Below, piece after piece: positions 26,095 to 34,744 of a stretch of DNA of 64,000 nt. The stretch comes from Sphingomonas carotinifaciens. Its GTDB lineage: Bacteria; Pseudomonadota; Alphaproteobacteria; Sphingomonadales; Sphingomonadaceae. Where the stretch lies: positions 2,045,501 through 2,109,500 of the forward strand of contig NZ_WSUT01000005.1 in NCBI RefSeq assembly GCF_009789535.1, given 5' to 3'. A model generated the notes under the pieces. The model saw nothing but the letters and a program-made list of their open reading frames with translations, did no database searches and was not told where the DNA came from. The position numbers and the translations under genes are program-made. The first letter of the stretch is position 1. Every line of letters starts with the position of its first letter.

Positions 26095-26472
26095 ATGAAC
26101 GGCGACGATCGCAGCACGAACCAGGCAGTGGCAGACGCGGAACGGCGTGCGCCACGCGACAGTCTGTTCCTGATGGCGCAGTTCGAGGTCGCTGGGCAGC
26201 GCCATGAAGTGCGCGTGCGCAATCTGTCCGAGGGCGGGTTGATGGCCGAATTCCCCCGCATCCTGGAACCGGGCACCCCGGTCATGCTGGTGCTGCGCGG
26301 CATCGGCGAGGTGCATGGCAAGATCGCCTGGTGCACGCAGGGGCGAGTGGGCGTCGCCTTCGACAACAGCATCGACCCGCAATTGGCGCGCAAGCCGGTG
26401 ACCGGTGGCACGACGACGCCGACCTATGCGCGGTCGATTCCCAATGTCCGGGTGAAATCCTCGAAACCCTGA
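26095..26472 (+). CDS. PilZ domain protein
   Basis: A 125-residue protein with a PilZ domain over residues 15-105: R17-R-A-P-R21 (RxxxR) and NLSEGGLMAEF (NxSxxG) are both intact, so c-di-GMP binding is likely. The C-terminal 25 residues are polar and basic (TYARSIPNVRVKSSKP). The ATG at 26095 is preferred over one at 25990 because the upstream part has no domain and overlaps the dksA hairpin. It resembles the PilZ protein at 18479 in size and motif layout. Confidence 0.85.
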   Translation: MNGDDRSTNQAVADAERRAPRDSLFLMAQFEVAGQRHEVRVRNLSEGGLMAEFPRILEPGTPVMLVLRGIGEVHGKIAWCTQGRVGVAFDNSIDPQLARKPVTGGTTTPTYARSIPNVRVKSSKP

Positions 26473-26519
26473 CGGGTGGCGGCGGCGGGTAGCGGCATGG
26501 CTCGCGACCGCGGGGTAGC

Positions 26520-26553
26520 AAAAGGGCCCCGGACGCCGATGCGTCCGAGACCC
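26520..26553 (-). terminator. Rho-independent terminator of the DUF465 gene (minus strand)
   Basis: On the minus strand a CGGACGC / GCGTCCG stem with a 4-nt loop, extended by GGG/CCC, is followed by TTTT. It starts 11 nt after the stop codon of the DUF465 gene at 26565. Confidence 0.75.
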
Positions 26554-26564
26554 ACGATCTGCCG

Positions 26565-26720
26565 TTAAAGGCTGCTCATTTCCTCTTTCAGTCGCAGCTT
26601 CTGTTTCTTGAGGTCGGCCAGGATGGTCGCATCGGGTAACGGGCGCTGCGTTTCTGCATGGATGCGACGATCCAGCGTCGCATGCTTCGTCTCCAGGGCC
26701 TGATGATGCGTTGACTGCAT
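26565..26720 (-). CDS. YdcH/DUF465 family small protein
   Basis: A 51-residue helical protein. The pattern LETKHATLDRRIHAE...PDATILADLKKQKLRLKEEMSSL is that of the DUF465 (YdcH) family. Members are short, highly charged helical hairpins of unknown function. The ATG at 26720 gives the whole family domain; longer upstream frames run antisense to the next gene. It is divergent from a second DUF465 gene at 26889 and ends at its own terminator. Confidence 0.82.
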   Translation of the reverse strand: MQSTHHQALETKHATLDRRIHAETQRPLPDATILADLKKQKLRLKEEMSSL

Positions 26721-26888
26721 GGCGGTAAACCTCCTGAGCATTCGCGTTGGGGGAAAGGGATTAAAGCACCGATCGACCGCAATGTCCCGACCCCTTGGTC
26801 GGAAATCGACAAATGGTGGTGAAAGGCGCGACGACCCGCATCTGCCCGCTCGCGCCGCCGCCCGTCCCATCGTAAGGGAGCGGCAGCG

Positions 26889-27104
26889 ATGGCCGGGGGA
26901 TATGCGATGGACGATGCGGAATGGCGGGGGCGGCTGGACGTGTTGCGGGTCGAGCATCGCGATCTGGACGCCGCGATCGGCGCCCTGGCGGCCGTGCCCG
27001 TGCCCGACCAGTTGCAGATGGCCCGGCTGAAGAAGCGCAAGTTGCGCCTGCGCGATGAGATCGCCGCCGTCGAGGATCGCCTGATACCCGACATCATCGC
27101 CTGA
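26889..27104 (+). CDS. YdcH/DUF465 family small protein
   Basis: A 71-residue protein with the same helical pattern as its divergent neighbour: LRVEHRDLDAAIGAL...DQLQMARLKKRKLRLRDEIAAVEDRL (DUF465). The LKKxKLRL core is shared by both. A Shine-Dalgarno-like AAGGGAGCGG lies upstream. The rcdA-like gene follows 105 bp later on the same strand. Function is unknown. Confidence 0.82.
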   Translation: MAGGYAMDDAEWRGRLDVLRVEHRDLDAAIGALAAVPVPDQLQMARLKKRKLRLRDEIAAVEDRLIPDIIA

Positions 27105-27209
27105 CGCCTTTCTGGAAGCACGGGGGCAGGGCCGCCTGCTCCGTTTCGGGACGACGGCATCGTCGCAGCCTCTGTGCGACGTGCCGGGATTGTGCGAGCC
27201 GCATGCATC

Positions 27210-27662
27210 ATGGATGGACGGACCGATCCCGATTTGCGCCGGCGCCTGACCGAGGGGCTGTATAGTGAGGCGATGCTGCTGGCCGATGAGGCACGCAGCT
27301 ATTTCGATCTGGGCGGGCGCGGCGATCGCGACGGTCTGGCGCCGGTCCAGCGGGTCGCCTTTTCCTGCGAGGCGCTGAAGCTGACCACCCGCCTCATGCA
27401 TGTCATCGCCTGGCTGCTCACCCAGCGCGCGGTGGACGCGGGCGAGCTGAGCGCCGCCGATGCCTGCGCACCGACCCGGCGGCTGGGCGATGCGCCGGTC
27501 ACCGATGGCGACATGCTGGCAACCATGCCGCCGCGCGCGCGCGGACTGGTGGCGACGAGCATCGACCTGCACCGGCGCGTCGCCCGGCTGGACCGGACCG
27601 TGGCCGACGACATGCCCAATCCGGCGCACTTGCTGCACGATCGGCTGGTCGCCGCTTTCTAA
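27210..27662 (+). CDS. rcdA: DUF1465 family protein, RcdA-like CtrA-degradation adaptor
   Basis: A 150-residue all-helical protein matching DUF1465, the family of Caulobacter RcdA. RcdA helps ClpXP degrade the cell-cycle master regulator CtrA, together with CpdR and PopA. Typical stretches are YSEAMLLADEARSYFD (near residues 16-31) and CEALKLTTRLMHVIAWLLTQRAVDAGEL (near 54-81). The ATG at 27210 is chosen because the 12 upstream in-frame codons are not family-like. The symbol is by homology; a CckA-type kinase at 53618 supports a complete CtrA pathway in this organism. Confidence 0.83.
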   Translation: MDGRTDPDLRRRLTEGLYSEAMLLADEARSYFDLGGRGDRDGLAPVQRVAFSCEALKLTTRLMHVIAWLLTQRAVDAGELSAADACAPTRRLGDAPVTDGDMLATMPPRARGLVATSIDLHRRVARLDRTVADDMPNPAHLLHDRLVAAF

Positions 27663-27781
27663 GGGCTGCGGCAGACGGTTCGCGGTGCACGACCGCCGCC
27701 GCCCGAGGTTAAATCACGTTATTTCAATCACTTGAAAGTTGCGTCACCTCCCGCTGTCCACCACAGGGGACAGGGCGATCG

Positions 27782-28876
27782 ATGACGGCAGAGACCAGGG
27801 ACCCGGCCAGCACCGGCCGCACCATGAGAGCCGCGCTGAAAACCGAGGATGGCCGCTTCCGCATCGCGGAGGTGGAGGAGCCCGCACTGCCCGCCGCGGA
27901 CTGGGTAAAGGCGCGGGTGCGCGTCGCCGGCATCTGCGGCACCGACCTGCGCCACTGGAAGAAGCCCGACCCCGAACTGCGCTGCTGCATCATGGGCCAT
28001 GAAATGGCGGGCGAGGTGGTGGAGATCGGGGCGGATGTCACCCATGTCGCGATCGGCGACCGCGTGCTGGTCGAATCGGTGCTGGGTTGCGGACATTGCG
28101 AATGGTGCCGGGTGCGCCAGTATAATCGTTGCCCCGACCTTTATCCCACCCGCCGCGCCAGCGTGTCGCGTGCCTATGCCGAGTTCGTCGTCGGGCCACA
28201 GCACAAATTCTACAAACTGCCCGATCATGTCGGCTTCGACGATGCAGCACTGCTCGATACCTATGCGGTATGCCTGCACGCGCAGCATCTGTCGGGGCTG
28301 ACCATCAACGCGCGCGTCGCCATCATCGGCGCCGGCCCAATCGGGCTGGGGCAGGCAATGCTGGCCAAGGCGAGCGGCGCCGATGTGCTGATCATCGACA
28401 CGGTGGCGCATTCGCTGGAGGTGGCGCGGCAACTGGGCGCCGACGTGACGGTCGATCCGGAGCAGCAGGACCCGGTCGAACAGGTGATGGCGTTTACGCA
28501 AGGTCGCGGTGCGGACGTGGTGTTCGAATGCGCCGGCGGCACGTCGATGCCGACCACGCTGCCGCTGGCGACCAAATTGGCGCGACGCGGCGGCCGGATC
28601 GTCCTGGTCGGCGGCTTCGACGGGGGCGAGACCGAGATCGCGCTGGAATGGCAGCGCATCCAGATGTCGGAAATCGCACTGATCCCCAGTGCCAGCTTCG
28701 CCGTCCACGACATCTACCCCGAACAGGCCGAGGTGCTCGATCTGGTCGCGCGCGGCAAGCTGCGCACCCAGGAACTCATCACCCACCGCTTTCCGCTGGA
28801 TGCGATCAACGACGCGTTCGAGGTCGCGCTGGACAAGGAGAAGACCAGGGCGATCTTTGTCGCGCTGGAGATCTGA
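27782..28876 (+). CDS. Zinc-dependent alcohol dehydrogenase (MDR family)
   Basis: A 364-residue medium-chain dehydrogenase. The catalytic zinc region is GICGTDLRHW and GHEMAGEV; the structural zinc loop GCGHCEWCRVRQYNRC has its four Cys; the Rossmann motif is VAIIGAGPIGLGQAML. The layout is close to sorbitol/threonine dehydrogenase-type enzymes, but the substrate cannot be told. An alternative ATG at 27824 (MRAALK) would give a more usual N-terminus without 14 polar residues. The next gene (nitronate monooxygenase) is convergent and 24 nt away. Confidence 0.87.
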   Translation: MTAETRDPASTGRTMRAALKTEDGRFRIAEVEEPALPAADWVKARVRVAGICGTDLRHWKKPDPELRCCIMGHEMAGEVVEIGADVTHVAIGDRVLVESVLGCGHCEWCRVRQYNRCPDLYPTRRASVSRAYAEFVVGPQHKFYKLPDHVGFDDAALLDTYAVCLHAQHLSGLTINARVAIIGAGPIGLGQAMLAKASGADVLIIDTVAHSLEVARQLGADVTVDPEQQDPVEQVMAFTQGRGADVVFECAGGTSMPTTLPLATKLARRGGRIVLVGGFDGGETEIALEWQRIQMSEIALIPSASFAVHDIYPEQAEVLDLVARGKLRTQELITHRFPLDAINDAFEVALDKEKTRAIFVALEI

Positions 28877-28900
28877 TGCAGGCTGGATCGGGGGCGGACC

Positions 28901-29860
28901 CTACCCCCCGATCCGCACCCGCGCCGCACGATATTCGCGCTCTAGCCGCGCCACCCGGTCCGCGACCGGCTCTACTGCATCCACCGCGCCGATGCCCTGG
29001 CCCGATCCCCAGATGTCGCGCCATGCCTTGGCCTTGGCGCCGTTGCCGGTGCCGAAGTCCATCGTCTTCAGGTCGCCTTCGGGCAGCGCGTCGGGGTCGA
29101 GGCCGGCGGCGGCGATCGACCCGCGCAGGTAATTGCCGTGCACCCCGGTGAACAGGTTGGAATAGACGATGTCCGACGCGCGCCCCTCGACGATCGCCTG
29201 CTTGTAGCCGTCGACCGCATTGGCCTCGGTCGTGGCGATGAAGGGCGAGCCGATATAGGCGACGTCGGCCCCCATCGCCTGCGCCGCCAGGATCGCGCCG
29301 CCGGTCGCGATCGATCCGGACAGCGCCAGCGGCCCATCGAACCATTGCCGGATTTCCTGCACCAGCGCGAAGGGGGACAGCCGCCCGGCATGGCCGCCCG
29401 CGCCCGCCGCGACCGCGATCAGGCCGTCCGCACCCTTTTCCACCGCCTTGCGGGCGAAGCGGTCGTCGATCACGTCGTGCAGCGTGATCCCGCCCCAGCC
29501 ATGCACCGCCTGGTTCAGGTCCTCGCGCGCGCCGAGCGAGGTGATGACGATCGGGACCTGCCATTTGGCACAGGTCGCCAGATCCGCCTCCAGCCGGTCG
29601 TTCGACCGGTGGACGATCTGGTTGACGGCAAAGGGTGCGGCCGGCCGGTCCGGATGGTCGCGATTATGCGCGGCCAGTTCCTCGGTGATCCGGTGCAGCC
29701 ATTCGTCGAGCATCGCCGCCGGTCGTGCGTTGAGCGCGGGAAACGATCCGACGATCCCCGCCTTGCACTGTGCGATCACCAGTTCGGGACCGGAGATGAT
29801 GAACAGCGGCGACCCGATCACGGGCAGGCGCAGGCGGTCAAACAGGGCGGGCAGGGTCAT
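28901..29860 (-). CDS. Nitronate monooxygenase (2-nitropropane dioxygenase family)
   Basis: A 319-residue FMN-dependent TIM-barrel enzyme that oxidises alkyl nitronates, such as propionate 3-nitronate, to carbonyl compounds. Family motifs are LPVIGSPLFIISGPELV near the N-terminus, GIVGSFPALNARP, VAAGAGGHAGRLSPFALV near the middle, and LSGSIATGGAILAAQAMGADVAYIGSPFIAT for phosphate binding. Physiological substrate unknown. It stands alone, convergent with the alcohol dehydrogenase and divergent from the M1 peptidase. Confidence 0.9.
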   Translation of the reverse strand: MTLPALFDRLRLPVIGSPLFIISGPELVIAQCKAGIVGSFPALNARPAAMLDEWLHRITEELAAHNRDHPDRPAAPFAVNQIVHRSNDRLEADLATCAKWQVPIVITSLGAREDLNQAVHGWGGITLHDVIDDRFARKAVEKGADGLIAVAAGAGGHAGRLSPFALVQEIRQWFDGPLALSGSIATGGAILAAQAMGADVAYIGSPFIATTEANAVDGYKQAIVEGRASDIVYSNLFTGVHGNYLRGSIAAAGLDPDALPEGDLKTMDFGTGNGAKAKAWRDIWGSGQGIGAVDAVEPVADRVARLEREYRAARVRIGG

Positions 29861-30181
29861 CGCTTTACGATAACGTAAACGGCAAGCATGTCCAGTATGC
29901 GGCAGGAGGGCGCCGCTGTCCTACAGCGTCGCTTTCCGCTAGGCCTGCCGCCATGCTGTCGTCCTCGTCCTACCGGTCCTTTGCGCGGCGGGACGATTGC
30001 AGAAAAGGTAAGTGGACACGGACAGGGGGGTGTAGTGTCCACTTCCAGCCCGACGGGCACAAATTGCGTCGCGGGACGCCGCGTTACCCGCGAATCGCCC
30101 CATCGCGCGCAACCCTCATGTTGTCTTGTTCGCGCAACAGCGTACACCGCCGATGTAACAGCATATCACAGGGTCCCGTTC
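29861..30181. promoter_or_regulatory. 321-bp divergent intergenic region with a perfect inverted repeat
   Basis: No gene is apparent. The region must contain the promoters of the nitronate monooxygenase (-) and M1 peptidase (+) genes. It holds a perfect 10-bp inverted repeat AAGTGGACAC (30010-30019) / GTGTCCACTT (30035-30044) with a 15-nt spacer and no T-run. The geometry fits a dimeric repressor operator or paired half-sites. It is 138 bp before the peptidase ATG. Confidence 0.5.
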
Positions 30182-32764
30182 ATGAAACTCGCCGTTGCCG
30201 CGCTTCTGTCCTTTACCGTCTCTGCGCCCGCGCTTGCCGCCGGGCAGTTGCCGCGCACCGTCGTGCCGGTGCTGTACGACATCACGGTGCGCCCCGACGC
30301 GCAGAAGCTGACCTTCTCCGGCGAGGAGACGGTAACGGTCGACGTGAAGACCCCGACGCGCACCATCGTCCTCAACGCCGCCGATCTGGCGATCACCCGC
30401 GCGACGCTGGACGGAAGGCCGATCCGCTACGCGCTCGACAACGAAGCGCAGACGCTCACGCTGACCCTGCCGCAGGCGGTAAAGGCCGGGCGCCATACGG
30501 TCGGTTTCGCCTGGACCGGCACGATCAATCGCGCCGCCTCCGGCCTGTTCGCGATCGACTATACCAACACCGATGGCAGCCAGGCCCGGATGCTGGCAAC
30601 CCAGTTCGAGGCACCCGATGCCCGCCGCTTCGCGCCGATGTGGGACGAGCCCGCGTTCAAGGCGAAGTTCCGCCTGTCCTCCACTGCGCCGGCCGGCCAG
30701 ACCGCCTATTCCAACATGCCCGCGACGATCACGCAGGCAGCGGACGGCAGCAAGCTCTACAAGTTCGGCGAAACGCCGGTGATGTCGAGCTATCTGCTCT
30801 TCCTCGGCATGGGCGATGTCGAACGCAAGACGGCGCGCGCGGACGGCGTGGAAATCGGCATCATCAGCCGCAAGGGCGTGGTCGATCAGGGCGATTATGC
30901 GCTTGGCGCGGCGTCGAAGCTGCTGCCATACTTCAACAACTATTTCGGCCAGCGCTACCCGCTGCCCAAGATGGACATGATCGCCGGCCCCGGCTCCAGC
31001 CAGTTCTTCGGCGCGATGGAAAACTGGGGCGCGATCTTCTATTTCGAATCCGAACTGCTGTTCGATCCCAAGATCGCGACGGAAAGCAATCGCCAGCGCA
31101 TCCACACCGTTGTCGCGCATGAGATGGCGCACCAGTGGTTCGGCGACCTCGTCACCATGGCGTGGTGGGACGATCTGTGGCTGAACGAGGGCTTTGCCTC
31201 CTGGATGGAGAACAAGGCGTCCGCCGATCTGAACCCCGCATGGAAGGCGCGCGAGGCCGAGGTGGTCGGCGCCCGCGAAAGCGCGATGGCGATCGATGCG
31301 ACCTCCGCCACCCATCCGATCATCCGCAAGGTGGAGACGGTGGACCAGATCGGCGAGGCATTCGACAGCATCACCTATCTGAAGGGCCAGTCGGTCATCG
31401 GCATGCTGGAGGCGACGCTGGGCGAAGCGCCGTTCCGTGAAGGCATCCGCCGCTACATGGCCAAGTACAAGTACGGCAACACCGTCACCGACCAGCTCTG
31501 GGCTGAGCTGTCGGCCGCCTCGGGCCAGCCGATCGCGACCATCGCCAAGGACTTCACGTTGCAGGGCGGCGTGCCGCTGGTCACGCTGACCGGCACGCGC
31601 TGCGAGGGCGGGGCGACCGTTGCGACGCTGACGCAAGGGCGCTTCGGCCTGGATGCCGCATCGAAGACGCCGCAGACCTGGCATGTGCCGATCCGCTTGG
31701 CCACGATCGACGGCGGCGAGGCGCGCGCCACCGTCTTCGGTGCCACCGCGACCCCGGTCAAGGTGCCCGGATGCGGCACCTTGGTGCTGAACCATGGCAA
31801 GGGCAGCTACACCCGTGTCATGTACGACGAGGCGGGTCATGCCGCGATCGTGCGTGATTTCAACAAGATGGCGCTGGACGACCGGCTCGGCACGCTGGGC
31901 GACGACTTCGCGCTGGCGGCGGGCGGCTATCAGGATCTGTCGCGCTGGTTCGCGGTGATGGCGCAGGTCGGGGCGAATGCCGATCCGCTGGAATGGGGCA
32001 CCGTGGCGGGCAAGCTCGGCACGCTGGAGCGGCTGTATCGCGGCACGCCGCTTGAGGCGTCGCTCCGCCAGCGCAGCGCCGCCGTGCTGAAGCCGGTACT
32101 CGCCCGGATCGGGCTTGATGCGAAGCCGGGCGAGTCGGCGCTGATCAGCAACCTGCGCGAACAGTTGATCGGCCAGCTGGGTGGTGACGGCGATGCCGAT
32201 GTCGCGGCCCGCGCCCGCACCTATGTCGCCGCGCTCCGCACCGATCCGGGCGCGATCCCCGCCGCCATCCGCGCGCCGATCTTGGCCACCTATGCCAGCA
32301 ATGCCACCGCGGCGGAGTGGGACCAGTTGCTGGCCTTGACCAAGGCGGAGCGCAGCCCGGTCGCCAAGAACCGCTACGTCACGCTGCTCGGCTATGCCGA
32401 CGATCCGGCCATCGCGGCGCGCGCGCTGGAGTTGTTGAAGACCGACACCTTCACGCCCCCGCAGCGCGCCGCACTGCTCCGCTCGATCGCCGGCACCCAC
32501 CCCGATCTCGCCTTCGACTGGGCGGTGGCCAATCGTACGCTGGTCGACAGCTTCCTGGAGGAAAGCACGCGTTCGGGCTTCATCGTCGGGCTGGGCGCAG
32601 GCTCCAGCGATCCCGCCATGCCGGGCAAGATCACGGCCTTCGCCGACCAGTATCTGCCCGCCGGCTCGCGTGGCGGCGCCACCCGCGCCATCTCGCAGAT
32701 CGGCGTCCGCAAGGGCACGGCCACGCAGTTGCAACCTGCCGTCACCCGCTGGCTGGGCAAGTAA
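30182..32764 (+). CDS. M1 family metallo-aminopeptidase, exported
   Basis: An 860-residue zinc aminopeptidase with an N-terminal signal peptide (MKLAVAALLSFTVSAPALA-A). The exopeptidase motif G277-A-M-E-N281 and the zinc site H313-E-x2-H317 with the third ligand E336 (NEGFAS) are complete. The C-terminal half is the helical ERAP1-like domain. I infer periplasmic or outer-membrane-associated peptide turnover. The ATG at 30182 is chosen because it starts a clean signal peptide; the open frame extends 98 codons upstream through the promoter region. Confidence 0.95.
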   Translation: MKLAVAALLSFTVSAPALAAGQLPRTVVPVLYDITVRPDAQKLTFSGEETVTVDVKTPTRTIVLNAADLAITRATLDGRPIRYALDNEAQTLTLTLPQAVKAGRHTVGFAWTGTINRAASGLFAIDYTNTDGSQARMLATQFEAPDARRFAPMWDEPAFKAKFRLSSTAPAGQTAYSNMPATITQAADGSKLYKFGETPVMSSYLLFLGMGDVERKTARADGVEIGIISRKGVVDQGDYALGAASKLLPYFNNYFGQRYPLPKMDMIAGPGSSQFFGAMENWGAIFYFESELLFDPKIATESNRQRIHTVVAHEMAHQWFGDLVTMAWWDDLWLNEGFASWMENKASADLNPAWKAREAEVVGARESAMAIDATSATHPIIRKVETVDQIGEAFDSITYLKGQSVIGMLEATLGEAPFREGIRRYMAKYKYGNTVTDQLWAELSAASGQPIATIAKDFTLQGGVPLVTLTGTRCEGGATVATLTQGRFGLDAASKTPQTWHVPIRLATIDGGEARATVFGATATPVKVPGCGTLVLNHGKGSYTRVMYDEAGHAAIVRDFNKMALDDRLGTLGDDFALAAGGYQDLSRWFAVMAQVGANADPLEWGTVAGKLGTLERLYRGTPLEASLRQRSAAVLKPVLARIGLDAKPGESALISNLREQLIGQLGGDGDADVAARARTYVAALRTDPGAIPAAIRAPILATYASNATAAEWDQLLALTKAERSPVAKNRYVTLLGYADDPAIAARALELLKTDTFTPPQRAALLRSIAGTHPDLAFDWAVANRTLVDSFLEESTRSGFIVGLGAGSSDPAMPGKITAFADQYLPAGSRGGATRAISQIGVRKGTATQLQPAVTRWLGK

Positions 32765-32814
32765 CCTCCGCACCTCGTGCCGCCCGACCCTGGGTGGCAC
32801 GAGGGCTTGGTCTA

Positions 32815-34224
32815 TTAGTGAATGATCGTCGGCGCCTGCGTCGCCTGTGTAAACAGCTTCAACATCGCGGCATGGATGCCGTCGCCGTCCGCTGCCTCCA
32901 GCAGCCACCCCGGCGACGCGCATTCCTCCAGCCTCGGGCGGATCTTCGATGGCGGCAGGGGGGCGATCAACCAATTATATTCAAAAGCAAGTTCGGTGCT
33001 TTTCTCGTCGGCTGGGAATTTCTTGACCGGCAGGTAGGTCGTATAGACGATTCCGATCGTGACTTTCTTGTCCCGCTTCAGCGTTTCGCATTTGGCCGGG
33101 TCCATCAACGCCATGCAATGGCTGCTGCCGCAGAGGTCTTGCACGCCGTCGGTGACGATGAACAGGAATTTGCGGGCATCGGCTTGCGTGGTGCCATCGC
33201 CGCTCGCCGGAATTTGGGCGGCCATGCCGTTCATCACCGCGGCCAGATTGGTGTCGCCATAGCCGATATTTCCGTCATTGGGGCCAAGCGTCAGTTTGGA
33301 CACGGTGTTCTCCACGCTGCTCAGATCGTCGGTCAGCGACTGTACCTTCCGCATCTCGGTACCGAACTCATACACCCCGAACCGGTAGAAACGGTTCTTG
33401 TTCTGACTATTCAGTGCCGTATTGATCATGTCCAGCGCGGCAATGCGTTCGATATCCACCCGCAGCTTGATGCCGTATTTGTTGGCGATCGCTTCATTGG
33501 AGTATTTCTCCCATGAACCATTCGCCAGTTTGCCTTGTACGTGGCAGCCGAATTGACACCCGCGTTTGTACTTCTTGTCTTCGCTGTTCAGATCGTAGGT
33601 GAGCGTCCACAGCTTCTTGGCATCCTCGTCGGATGCCGCCAGCCCCATCGACTGTGAGGTGTCGAGCGCCAGATAGACGTCCATATACGGCGCCTTGATC
33701 GTCTGCGACGTGCTGGTGCCGGCCACGGCAAGTGTCGCGACGCCCAGCACGCCGGCAAAGCTGTTGGCCGATGTGCCGCCATAGGTGACGACCGCCTTGC
33801 GGGTCAGCGGCCGCTCGCCGGTAGCGTTCGCGTTGGGGTTCGTCGGGCAGATGTAGGGTGCCGCCGTGCCGGAGGCATAGGTGTCGGTAATGACGATCGT
33901 CAGGCCGCTGGGCTGGCTGACGTCAAGTGACAGACCGTCCAGCCCTCCCGTCTGGGAAACGAACGTGCTGCGCGCTGCGGCGCAGGCCGCACCGACGGGC
34001 TTCTCCATCGTCACCTGGGTCACCGCGGCGAGGCTGGCGGCATCGGCGACCGCGTCCAGCTTGCTTTCGGTTCGCTTGGCGCGACTGTAATCGATGCCCA
34101 TCCCGGTGGCGAAGGTGATGGGCAGCAGCGCGAACGCGGTCAGCATCAACACATTGCCCCGGCGATCCTCGTGCAGCCGGCGAACCCCCCGGGATGCGGC
34201 GGCGATCAGGTCAGCGACAGTCAT
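32815..34224 (-). CDS. TadG-like pilus assembly protein with VWA domain
   Basis: A 469-residue protein with a TadG/TadE-type N-terminus: a charged DRRGN motif followed by the membrane helix VLMLTAFALLPITFATGMGIDYSRA (about residues 23-47). A von Willebrand A domain follows, with the metal-site motif D188-T-S-Q-S192. An internal cysteine-rich insert follows (about residues 224-235), then FIVTDGVQD and the C-terminal WLLEAADGDGIHAAM. TadG family proteins are minor components of Flp/Tad pili. It is the last of three tad-like genes, overlapping the upstream one by 14 nt; no other tad gene (ATPase, flp) is in the window. Confidence 0.83.
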   Translation of the reverse strand: MTVADLIAAASRGVRRLHEDRRGNVLMLTAFALLPITFATGMGIDYSRAKRTESKLDAVADAASLAAVTQVTMEKPVGAACAAARSTFVSQTGGLDGLSLDVSQPSGLTIVITDTYASGTAAPYICPTNPNANATGERPLTRKAVVTYGGTSANSFAGVLGVATLAVAGTSTSQTIKAPYMDVYLALDTSQSMGLAASDEDAKKLWTLTYDLNSEDKKYKRGCQFGCHVQGKLANGSWEKYSNEAIANKYGIKLRVDIERIAALDMINTALNSQNKNRFYRFGVYEFGTEMRKVQSLTDDLSSVENTVSKLTLGPNDGNIGYGDTNLAAVMNGMAAQIPASGDGTTQADARKFLFIVTDGVQDLCGSSHCMALMDPAKCETLKRDKKVTIGIVYTTYLPVKKFPADEKSTELAFEYNWLIAPLPPSKIRPRLEECASPGWLLEAADGDGIHAAMLKLFTQATQAPTIIH

Positions 34225-34744
34225 TGCAAACGACCATGTTGGAGTTGCGGGGATTCATGAAAAAGCGGTCGGAGAAGTTCAGCTTGCCGACCGAACGATA
34301 GGCCACGCCCGGATCATAGGCGTAGGTGACCTCGCCCATGATCAGCGCGGTATTCGCCACCCGCAGGCGGGCCGGTATATCATCCGTGGAAATAGCGGTG
34401 CGCGGCGTGGTATTGATCGCGCGGCTCCAGTCGATGGACGGCGTACCTGCGGCATCGAAGACGATCTGCAGCACCCGAACCGTGGCACCGCCGCGCGAAT
34501 AGGGTGCCAGCATCGCGGTCGAGGATTCCAGGATGGTTTGCAGATCGGCCTTGGTCAGCGTCTTGGGTGTGCTCGCCAGATCGACGATGGTGCGATCCGC
34601 CAGCCCGACCTTGCGCTGGCACGCCACCGCATCGGCCAGTTGATAGCCGCCCAGGAACAGCAGCAGCAGGATGGGGAAGGTAAAGGCGAACTCGATCAGG
34701 GCAACGCCGCGGCGATCCCGACCCAGCGTCATCAGCCGCCTCAC
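34211..34744 (-). CDS. TadE family pseudopilin-like protein
   Basis: A 177-residue TadE-like protein: RDRRGVALIEFAFTFPILLLLFLGGYQLADAVA gives the conserved Gly-x-x-x-x-Glu plus membrane helix (about residues 12-40). The rest is an extracytoplasmic domain with a C-terminal Cys pair (CNDC). The start is a GTG that overlaps the stop of the preceding gene (GTGA), indicating translational coupling. TadE proteins are processed minor pilins of Flp pili. An internal ATG 12 nt downstream is a possible alternative start. Confidence 0.82.
   Translation of the reverse strand: MRRLMTLGRDRRGVALIEFAFTFPILLLLFLGGYQLADAVACQRKVGLADRTIVDLASTPKTLTKADLQTILESSTAMLAPYSRGGATVRVLQIVFDAAGTPSIDWSRAINTTPRTAISTDDIPARLRVANTALIMGEVTYAYDPGVAYRSVGKLNFSDRFFMNPRNSNMVVCNDCR

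Noticed and set aside
29888..30181. Upstream extension of the M1 peptidase by 98 residues
   Set aside because: It runs through the divergent promoter region with its inverted repeat; the ATG at 30182 starts a clear signal peptide.
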